DNA from: Candidatus Kuenenia stuttgartensis
GTDB taxonomy: Bacteria > Planctomycetota > Planctomycetia > Pirellulales > UBA1268
Reading direction: 5' to 3'
NCBI GenBank assembly: GCA_945865325.1
Contig: CAMBFA010000013.1
Location: 1 to 39,442, forward strand
Length of the DNA stretch: 39,442 nucleotides
A program made the translations under genes and the position numbers. Positions 16,810-25,113 of this stretch are shown here, piece by piece (position 1 is the stretch's first letter; every line of letters starts with the position of its first letter). The notes beneath the pieces are model-generated. The model searched no databases, was not told the origin of the DNA, and was given only the letters and a program-made list of their open reading frames with translations.

Positions 16810-19800
16810 CACGGCTTAAGGCGCTTGAACTCTTCGGCTTCAAGAGCTTCGCCGACCGGACACGCTTCGAGTTCCCCGACGGCATCACTGTCGTCGTCGG
16901 ACCGAACGGCTCGGGGAAGTCGAACGTCGTCGATGCCATCAAATGGGTCCTCGGCGAGCAGTCGGTGCGCAGCCTCCGCGGCCGCGAGATGACCGACGTG
17001 ATCTTCGCCGGATCGGTCTCCCGCAAGCCGCTCAACAGCGCCGAGACATCGCTCGTCTTCGACAACAGCGCCCGGCTCCTCCCCGTCGAGGCCGATGAGG
17101 TCCAGATCGGCCGCCGCGTCTATCGCAGCGGCGAGAGTGAGTATCTCATCAACGGCGAGGTCTGCCGGCTGCGCGACATCCGCGATCTCTTCAGCGGCAC
17201 CGGCGCCGCCACCGAGGCCTACAGCGTCATCGAGCAAGGGCGCGTCGACGCCCTCCTCATGGCCTCCGGCAAGGATCGCCGCGCGGTTTTCGAGGAGGCG
17301 GCGGGGATCACGAAGTTCCGTGCCAGGCGTACCGAGTCGCTGCGGCGACTGGAGCGGGCCGAGCAGAACCGGCAGCGACTGGCCGACATCGTCGGCGAGG
17401 TGGCAGCACGCCTCGAGACGGTCCGCCACCAGGCCGCGCGGGCGCGCCGCTGGCGGCAGATGACCGACCGTCTGCGTCGGCTCCGGCTCGTCGCCGCCCG
17501 TCAGGATCTCGCCGAGGTCGACGGCGCGGTCGCCGCGGTGGAATCGACCCTGGCCCGGCTCCATGCCAACCTCGAGGCAACGGAGACTGCTGCCACCGAG
17601 GCGGCCGCCGAGGCTTCCGCCCGTGGGCTCGAGGATCAGGAACTGGTGCCGCAGGTGACGCAGTTGCGGGGCGTGGTCACCGCCGAACGGGAGCGGGCTG
17701 CCGCCGCAGAGGCCCGCCGCCAACCGCTCCTCGAGCGGATGGGGGAATGGGAGGGGGAACTGGCGCGGATCGACCAGGAAGGGCGCACCAGCGCCGCACT
17801 TCTTTGCAGCGCGGTCGACGCCGCCACCGCCGCCGCGACGAGCTCGTCGGCCCTCATCGCCGAGCGGGGGGCTCTCGAGGAACGGCTCACGGCATGCCAG
17901 CAAGCCGCTGCCGGATCGCATTCCGATGTCGAGCAGGCCCGCGCCCGCGTCGAACACCTCGCCACGCGGCTGGAAGACCTCGCTGCCCAGCGACAGCGCC
18001 TTCTCCTCGAGGCCGATCGGGCCGATGGCCGGCAGGAGGAAGCGCGCCGTCAGGCCGCCGATGCCCGTCTCCGCATCGACACCGCGCGGCGGCGGATGGA
18101 CACCACCGCCGAGGCCCTCGCGGCCCGGGAGGGAAACCTCCAGGCCCTCGTCCAACGGCTCGAAGCCACCGGCCGCGATATCGGCGCCGCCGAGGAGAGC
18201 GTCCGCGAGCGCACCGTCGCGCTCGAATCGGGGTGGCGCGAACTGGCCGGTTGGCAAGCGAAACTCGAGGCCTGCCGGGAACGCCGTGGGCTTCTCGAGG
18301 AATTCGCCGGACGGCACGAGGGGGTGGCAGAGGCGGCCCGACGCCTCCTTGTCGCTGCGGCCGCCGACGCCGAGGGGAGCGCCGTCCGCGGGATCGTCGG
18401 TGAGATGATCGACGCGCCGATGGAATGGGCGAGCCTGGTTGATGTGGCGCTGGGAGTCACGGCGCAGGACATCGCCGTGACGTCGCTCGACCGCTTCGCC
18501 GGGTGGTTGCAGCCGTGGGCCGGCACGGAAGCAGGCAAAGGGGCGCTCGCCACCGGAGGGCGGATCGGCATCGTCGCCCCGGGCCCAATCCTCACCGCCG
18601 ACGATCCCGATCTGGCGGCCGACGGGGGCGTCGTCGGTCGGCTCGACCGACTGATCGCCTCCGCCGCTGCCACCGCCGCCGACACGCCCGCTGCATGGCT
18701 CCTCGGCCAGACCTGGGTCGTGGCGACGTTCGACGATGCCCGCCGCTTGGCCGCGGCCCATTCGACGCTCCACTTCGTCGCCCGCGACGGTCAAAGCTGC
18801 CGGGGCGGCCGTTACGAAGTGGGGAGTGTCGCAGGGGCCATGGGGCTGGTCGCCCGTCGGGCCGAGCTCAAGTCCCTCAATCTGCGGCACGACGAGCTCG
18901 TGCGCCGCAGCGATGACCACGCCACAATGGTCGCCGACCTCCAAGCCGGACTCGCGGCGGCCGGTCAGGCGGTCCGCCAGCTGCAATCCCGCCGCCAGCA
19001 CGACGCCGAGAGCGTGGCCGCCGCCAAGGGCGACGCCGCCCGCCTCGCCCGCGAGCAAGAGTCGGCCCGCGAGGCCCTCACCGCGGCGGAAGAGGCCGTC
19101 GCCGCCATGGAACATCGCTCCGGCGAGGCGGAGCGCCTCCGCGACGAGATCACCACCCGTCTGGTGGTCACCGAAGCGGACTTGGCCGAGCTCCGCCGCG
19201 AGCGGACGAGGATGGAGCAGTCGATCCTCGACATCGACCGCTCCCGCGGATCGCTCACCGAGGAGATCCACCGCCTGCGGATCGAGCTGGCCACGGGCCG
19301 GGAGCGGCTCGACCGGGCGGAGCACGACGCTGCCGCACGGGCCGCGCAGGTCGCGGAGCGCCGGGCGGCACGCCTCTTGATCCACGCCCGGCATGACGCG
19401 ATCCGCGACCGGCTCCACACCACCGAGCTCGACGTCCTCCGGGCCGGGAGCCTGCTGGCGGAGGCGACCTGGGCCGCCGAACATGCGGAGGCCTCGCTCG
19501 GCTCCCTCGTGGCCCGCCAGGAGACGATCCGGGCCGCCGCGCTGGCCGCCATCGACACCGCGACCAGCACCCGCGCCGCCGCCGGCCGACTCGGCGACCA
19601 GATCCACGCCCGTGAGCTCGAAGCGGGCGAGGCGAGGCATCGGCGCGTGCGGATCGTGGAGCGGATCCGCGACGAATACGATATCGACATCGAGGCGGCG
19701 GGGAGCAGCGAATCAACGGAGGGCCCCGGGGCCACGGAGCCTATCGCCGAGGAGGAGATCCCCTCCGATCGGCCGGCGCTCGACGGCGCTATCGATGAGC

Positions 19801-20453
19801 TGAAGCGGAAGCTCGCCTCGATGACAACCGTCAATCTCGAGGCGCTCACCGAATCGGAGCAACTCGCCGAACGGCTGGCCGGACTCGAGGCCCAGCTTGC
19901 CGACGTCACCAACGCCAAGCTGGCGATCGAGCAGCTCATCGCCCGAATCGACGAAGATAGCCGCCGACTCCTCGCCGAGACGATCGAGACGGTCCGCGGT
20001 CACTTCCGGACCCTCTTTGAGCGCGTCTTCGGCGGCGGACAGGCCGACATCATCCTCGAGCCCGGGGTCGATGTCCTCGAGACGTCGGTGGAGATCGTCG
20101 CCCGTCCGCCCGGCAAGGAGCCGCGGAGCATCTCCCTCCTCTCCGGCGGTGAGAAGACGATGACGTGCGTCGCCCTCCTCTTGGCCATCTTCCGTTCCCG
20201 CCCCAGCCCCTTCTGCGTCCTCGATGAGGTCGACGCCGCCCTCGACGACGCCAACGTCGACCGGTTCGTGGGGGTGCTGCGGGAGTTCAAGAACACCCAG
20301 ATCATCGTCGTCACCCACCGCAAGGCGACGATGGCCGCCGCCAACACGCTGTACGGCGTCACGATGGAGGAATCGGGGGTGTCGAAGCGGGTGTCGGTGC
20401 GGTTTGAGTCGACGGCGGCGACCGCTCCGGCTCCGCTGCGGGCCGCGGCGTGA
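16806..20453 (+). CDS. smc: Chromosome segregation protein SMC
   Basis: [70 protein letters not shown] ... [46 protein letters not shown]; 1215 aa with coiled coils and hinge. Confidence 0.98.
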   Translation: [1215 protein letters not shown]

Positions 20454-20467
20454 CGCCCCTCGGGAAA

Positions 20468-20489
20468 CAGGGGCGGCGCCCTTGTTTTT
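20468..20489 (+). terminator. Rho-independent terminator-like hairpin after smc
   Basis: CAGGGGC-GGC-GCCCTTG followed by TTTTT, 15 bp after the smc stop; one G-T wobble in the stem. Confidence 0.7.
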
Positions 20490-20889
20490 CACGCTTCTGG
20501 AGGGGGCCGTTGCAGTCGGACCACCCGTTCCCACCGCTGCCGTCGCGAAGAACGGCTCAAGTCGCACCACGTGTCCATTCGATCTTTGCTTAGGTCGGTC
20601 ATACCGCGGCCGCATTACCGGTTCGTCCGGAACGCGATCCGCGGGTTTGGAGCAGGGGGGGATACCTGCGAGTCGTGGCTTTCTCGAGGAGCGCCCGTGA
20701 AGGGTGTGCCTGCGGAGGAATGTCCTCTTCCAGCCCCCCCGCGCTTCATGCCGGCCATCGTGGGGCGCGACGACGCGGTCGTTCCCACGGCGACGGTTCC
20801 GCGTCGGGGGGGCTGTGTCCCGCGCTCTTTGGGAGCGGGCTGGCCAGAGACGTTCCGGACACAAAAAAAGTGCACATGGAGTTCACGTG

Positions 20890-21462
20890 ATGAAGGTTTT
20901 CACGACAGGCCAGGTCGCCAAAATCTGCAAGGTAGCGCCGCGGACTGTGAGCAAGTGGTTCGATTCCGGTCGCCTTCGAGGCTACCGGATCCCGGGGAGT
21001 CAGGATCGCCGCATTCCCCGGGAGTATCTGATCAAGTTCCTCAAAGAACACGGCATGCCGCTGGGCGATCTCGAGGACGAGGCGATGGCGAAGGTTCTCC
21101 TCGTGGGGCAGGATCAGGTGCTCATCGAGAATCTGAAGAAGCAACTACCGCTCGAGCGGTCGTTCAAGATCCAGATTGCGGCCAGCGGTTTCGAGGCCGG
21201 CATCCAGGCCGAGAGCTTCCACCCCGATTGCATCGTGGTCGACTACTCGATCGGCCGGATCGACGCCCAGCAGATCTGCCAGAATCTGCGGCGTAATTCC
21301 GAGTACGCGGAGACGATCGTGATTGCCCTGCTCCCCGACGACGGGTCGCAGATCACGGTCGACCGGGCCCATGTCAACGAGAGCTTCAAGAAGCCGTTCG
21401 ACGTGGCCCTTCTCGCCGAACGCCTCCGCACGCTGATCGGTGCCCGCAAGGAACTGGTCTAA
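20890..21462 (+). CDS. MerR/excisionase-type HTH domain fused to a receiver-like domain
   Basis: MKVFTTGQVAKICKVAPRTVSKWFDSGRLRGYRIPGSQDRRIPREYLIKFLKEHGM (HTH_17-like), then VLLVGQDQVLIENLKKQL...SFHPDCIVVDYSIGRIDAQQICQNLRR...VNESFKKPFDVALLAERL (receiver-like, conserved D and KP). Confidence 0.85.
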   Translation: MKVFTTGQVAKICKVAPRTVSKWFDSGRLRGYRIPGSQDRRIPREYLIKFLKEHGMPLGDLEDEAMAKVLLVGQDQVLIENLKKQLPLERSFKIQIAASGFEAGIQAESFHPDCIVVDYSIGRIDAQQICQNLRRNSEYAETIVIALLPDDGSQITVDRAHVNESFKKPFDVALLAERLRTLIGARKELV

Positions 21463-21489
21463 CTGCGGACTCGCGTCCGAACTCCATCA

Positions 21490-21529
21490 CCGCAGGCCGG
21501 TGTGCCAAGGGGGGCACTCCGGCCTGCGG
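21490..21529 (+). terminator. Strong hairpin, terminator-like, between the HTH-receiver gene and moaC
   Basis: CCGCAGGCCGG-T-GTGCC-AAGGGG-GGCAC-T-CCGGCCTGCGG: 11 + 5 bp stem with one T-T mismatch, followed by tcgttt (weak U tract). Confidence 0.65.
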
Positions 21530-21598
21530 TCGTTTCGGTGCCGGCTGACCGTGGACAAACGCCCTCCGCAGCCTGCTTTTCCCTGGTATCCTCCCGGC

Positions 21599-22075
21599 AT
21601 GGACACCCACCCGCTCCGCATGATCGACGTCGGCGACAAGCCGATCTCCCCCCGGACGGCCCGCGCCTCCGGCCGGCTCCTCGCTCATCCCGACACCGTG
21701 CGGCGGATCCGCGCGGGGGATCTCGAGAAGGGGGATGCCATCGCCGCCGCGCGACTGGCGGGGATCTTGGCCGCGAAGAAGACGGCCGAGATCGTGCCGC
21801 TGTGCCATCCACTCCCGCTCGACTCGGTCGCCGTGACCATCGACTTCGACGACCCGGAGGGGGTGTCGATCGGCGCCACCGTCCGCTCGACCGGCCGCAC
21901 CGGGGTGGAGATGGAGGCCCTCGTGGCGGTCACCGCCGCCGCGCTGACCCTCTACGACATGACGAAGTCGATCGACCCGGGGATGACGATCGACCAGATC
22001 CGCCTCGACGAGAAGACCGGCGGCACGCGCGGCGACTGGCGGCGCGGCGAGGGACGGATCCGGCCGCAGCCTTAA
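21599..22075 (+). CDS. moaC: Cyclic pyranopterin monophosphate synthase MoaC
   Basis: MIDVGDKPISPRTARASG...IAAARLAGILAAKKTAEIVPLCHPLPLDSVAVTIDF...TGRTGVEMEALVAVTAAALTLYDMTKSIDPGM: MoaC hallmark. ATG 21599 in frame. Confidence 0.97.
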   Translation: MDTHPLRMIDVGDKPISPRTARASGRLLAHPDTVRRIRAGDLEKGDAIAAARLAGILAAKKTAEIVPLCHPLPLDSVAVTIDFDDPEGVSIGATVRSTGRTGVEMEALVAVTAAALTLYDMTKSIDPGMTIDQIRLDEKTGGTRGDWRRGEGRIRPQP

Positions 22076-22100
22076 AGGCCCCCGCCCCCCCGGCCGCACA

Positions 22101-22712
22101 TCAGCGGCCGCGCGGCTCGACGACAGCCTCGGCCGGACGCTCGCCCACCGGGGCTCCGCCCGGGCCCGCAGCCCTTGGGGCCACGATCCCCTGCCCGCCA
22201 GCCATCATCCGCGCCGCGGCTCGGTCGCTGGCCGCGGCTCGGTCGCTGGCCGCGGCTCGGTCGCTGGCGAGGATCGGCTCGAGCTCGTCGACGAAATCTC
22301 GGGCATCCTTGAACTCCCGGTAAACGCTCGCGAAGCGCACATAGGCCACCTGGTCGACACCGCGGAGGAGCTCCATGACCCGCTCCCCGATCGCCCGGCT
22401 GGGGACCTCGCTTTCGTAGTTGTCATAGCACTCCGACTCGATCTCCGACACGAGGGCCTCGATGTCGTGCTCGGTGATCGGCCGTTTCCCGCAGGCGATA
22501 TTCAGCCCGGAGCGGATCTTGTCGCGGTCGAAGGGCTCGCGGACGCCCCCTTTCTTGACCACGGAGAGGGCCTGACGTTCGACCCGCTCGTAGGTCGTGA
22601 ACCGCCGCCGGCAGGAGAGGCATTCGCGCCGCCGACGAATATTGGCACCGTCATCGATCGACCGGGAATCGATGACCCGGTCGTTATCGACTCGGCAGAA
22701 GGGACAGCGCAT
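22101..22712 (-). CDS. nrdR: Transcriptional repressor NrdR with repeat-bearing C-terminal extension
   Basis: [45 protein letters not shown]...[28 protein letters not shown]...: Zn-ribbon plus ATP-cone. C-terminus continues [25 protein letters not shown]... Confidence 0.97.
   Translation of the reverse strand: MRCPFCRVDNDRVIDSRSIDDGANIRRRRECLSCRRRFTTYERVERQALSVVKKGGVREPFDRDKIRSGLNIACGKRPITEHDIEALVSEIESECYDNYESEVPSRAIGERVMELLRGVDQVAYVRFASVYREFKDARDFVDELEPILASDRAAASDRAAASDRAAARMMAGGQGIVAPRAAGPGGAPVGERPAEAVVEPRGR
22213..22266. repeat. Three exact 18-bp tandem repeats (GCCGCGGCTCGGTCGCTG) inside nrdR
   Basis: Read directly; encodes (ASDRAA)x3 on the minus strand. Confidence 0.98.
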
Positions 22713-22733
22713 CAGCAGAATCCTCCGTAACGG

Positions 22734-24368
22734 TCAGGCTGACTGCGTCGATTCACCGTCGACATCCCCGTCCGTCTCTCCACCCGCTGCCGGATCGGCT
22801 CCGCCCAGATTCCTCGCCGGTCCGGTGAGCTTCCAGTCACGGCGCTGGCGCGAGCTGGGGATGTCCATCGCCTTGCGGTATTTCGTCACCGTGCGGCGGG
22901 CGACCGTGATCCCCTGCTTCGCCAGCCCGATGACGAGATCGTCGTCGCTGAAGGGGGCATCCTTGGGCTCGGCCTGAATGATCTCCTGGAGCTTGATCCG
23001 CACTGCGTCCCAGGCCACTTCCTCGCCATCGGCACTGACGGTGCCACCGACAAAGAACCGCCGCAAGGCCCACAGGCCACGCGGCGTTTGCAGCCACTTG
23101 TCGTCGACGGCGCGGCTCACGGTCGTCACGTGCATCCCGATCCGGTCGGCGATCTGCTGCATCTTGAGCGGCTCGATCGCCTCCGGCCCGTCGGTGAGGA
23201 AGCGCGTCTGGTGGTCGACGATCGCCTGGGACGTCCGCAGGAGCGTGCTGCGGCGCTGCTCGATCGCCTCGATGAGCCACTGGGCCGAATTGATTTTCCG
23301 CTTGATGTACTCGCGCGTCTCCGGCGGCGTGGCCGGGTCGGAAAGCATCTCGCGGTACAGCGGGCTGATCCGCAGATTCGGCAGATCGACCTCCTCGAGG
23401 CGCACTTTCCAGGTACCGTCCTGCTGCAGCTCGACATGGACGTCGGGCTTGACCACCGGCACGTACGGAACCGTGAAGCGGGCCCCCGGCTTCGGCTGGA
23501 GCGAATGGAGATCGTGACGGAGCCCCTCGATCTCCTCGATCGTGAACCCGGTCTTCCTGGAGATCAGCGGCAGGCGATTGGCGCCGAGGTCCTCGAGGTG
23601 GTCTGAAACGAGCCTCCGGAGTTGGCGAGCGTGGGGTGTCTCGGGGCGGATCTGGAGGAGAAGGCATTCCCGCAAGTCGCGGGCCCCCACGCCGGCCGGC
23701 TCCATTCCCTGGACCACCGACAGCGCCGTGTGGAGCTGGCCGAGCTGGGCCTGCCAGAGGGGGGAATCGGGTGTGGCCTCGACGTCGACGAGGTCCTCCA
23801 GCGGCATCGGCAGGTAGCCGTTGGGATCGAGGTTGTAAATCACCTTCTCCGCGGCCTCCCGCACCTCCGGACCGAGCTCGTCGTTGGAAAGCTGCTCGTG
23901 GAGATGGTGGAAGAGCGTCTCGGGGCGCTCCTCCATGTTGGCCATCGCGTCGAGGTAGCGGTCGGAGGCCTCGTCGATCCGGGAGGCGGAAGGGCGGCTG
24001 CGGTCGTCGTCCGACTCGGGGTAGTCGCTCGACCAGTCGTAGGAGCGCTCGAAATCGGCCTGGTTGGCATGGTCCTGATCGACGACGAGCGGCCGTTCGG
24101 CGGCCGTCCGTTCAGGAGCCGGATCGGCGGCATCGACCGTCGTGGCGAGGGCGCGGGCTTCGCCTTCCGGGCTGTCCCCAACGGCGGCATCGCCAATTGA
24201 ATCGTCGACCTCGAGGGTCTCGTTGTTCTGGATCTCCTGCTCGATCCGCTCCTCGAGCGCCATCGTCGGCAGCTGCAGGATCTCCATCGACTGGATCATG
24301 CGTGGCGCAAGCACCTGCTTCTGCGCCAACCGCATTTCCTGGCCGAACGACATCCGCATGGCACGCAT
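22734..24368 (-). CDS. rpoN: RNA polymerase sigma-54 factor
   Basis: MSFGQEMRLAQKQVLAPRMIQSMEILQLPTMALEERIEQEIQNNETLE ... VTTVSRAVDDKWLQTPRGLWALRRFF ... ITVARRTVTKYRKAMDIPSSRQRRDWK (RpoN box). Confidence 0.97.
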   Translation of the reverse strand: MRAMRMSFGQEMRLAQKQVLAPRMIQSMEILQLPTMALEERIEQEIQNNETLEVDDSIGDAAVGDSPEGEARALATTVDAADPAPERTAAERPLVVDQDHANQADFERSYDWSSDYPESDDDRSRPSASRIDEASDRYLDAMANMEERPETLFHHLHEQLSNDELGPEVREAAEKVIYNLDPNGYLPMPLEDLVDVEATPDSPLWQAQLGQLHTALSVVQGMEPAGVGARDLRECLLLQIRPETPHARQLRRLVSDHLEDLGANRLPLISRKTGFTIEEIEGLRHDLHSLQPKPGARFTVPYVPVVKPDVHVELQQDGTWKVRLEEVDLPNLRISPLYREMLSDPATPPETREYIKRKINSAQWLIEAIEQRRSTLLRTSQAIVDHQTRFLTDGPEAIEPLKMQQIADRIGMHVTTVSRAVDDKWLQTPRGLWALRRFFVGGTVSADGEEVAWDAVRIKLQEIIQAEPKDAPFSDDDLVIGLAKQGITVARRTVTKYRKAMDIPSSRQRRDWKLTGPARNLGGADPAAGGETDGDVDGESTQSA

Positions 24369-24484
24369 CCTTCAACAGTCACCGCACCGGAATCCTTACC
24401 CCCGCCAGGATACCCGTTTCCAAGGGAAGCGTTCGGGAAGCTGCTGCCGCCCGAAATCAACACGCCCGCCCCCTCCCTGGCCCT

Positions 24485-25084
24485 TCACATCCGCCGCCGC
24501 CCGGCGAGCGCGTCGGTGAGCATGTCGCGGTTGGCTTGCTCGAGCGCCGCACCGACGGTCAGGCCGCGGGCCAGGCGGGTGATCTCGACAGCCAGGCCAG
24601 TGAGGCGCTGAACGACGATCAGCGCCGTTGCATCCCCCTCGACGTTCGGGGTGGTCGCCATGATCACCTCGCGCACCCCCCCCTGCTGGACGCGGGCCAC
24701 GAGCTTGTCGATCGTGAGTGTCTCCGGGCCGGTCCCCTCCAACGGGGCCACCCGCCCCTGGAGAACGTGATACAGCCCCCGATAGGAACCGGTCTGCTCA
24801 AGGGCGAGGAGATCGCGGACCTGCTCGACGACGCACAGCGTCGTCCGGTCGCGGCGGGCATCGCGACAGATGCCACATTCCTCCCCCTCCGCGAGATTGA
24901 AGCAGGTGCGGCAGGGACGAAGATTCTCCTTGACGGCGCGGAGGGCGGCGGAGAACGCCAGCGCCTCTTCGCGCGGCATCCGCAGCACATGGTAAGCGAG
25001 TCGCTCCGCCGACTTCCGGCCGATGCCGGGGAGCTCGGCGAAGCAGTCGATGAGCGTGGCGATGACGCCGCGTTCTTCGGGCAT
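24485..25084 (-). CDS. recR: Recombination mediator protein RecR
   Basis: LIDCFAELPGIGRKSAERLAYHVLRMP...CRTCFNLAEGEECGICRDARRDRTTLCVVEQVRDLLALEQTGSYRGLYHVLQGRVAPLEG: RecR. Confidence 0.98.
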   Translation of the reverse strand: MPEERGVIATLIDCFAELPGIGRKSAERLAYHVLRMPREEALAFSAALRAVKENLRPCRTCFNLAEGEECGICRDARRDRTTLCVVEQVRDLLALEQTGSYRGLYHVLQGRVAPLEGTGPETLTIDKLVARVQQGGVREVIMATTPNVEGDATALIVVQRLTGLAVEITRLARGLTVGAALEQANRDMLTDALAGRRRM

Positions 25085-25113
25085 GGGGGTTCCTCCGTGA
25101 AGCTGATCCGGGG

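Noticed and set aside
16557-19640. 1027-aa minus-strand ORF antisense to smc
   Set aside because: Low-complexity G/R/D/L-rich mirror translation of a high-GC coding strand; smc on the plus strand has unambiguous motifs across the same span.
22213-22266. CRISPR-like repeat array
   Set aside because: Direct head-to-tail coding repeats with no spacers, inside nrdR.
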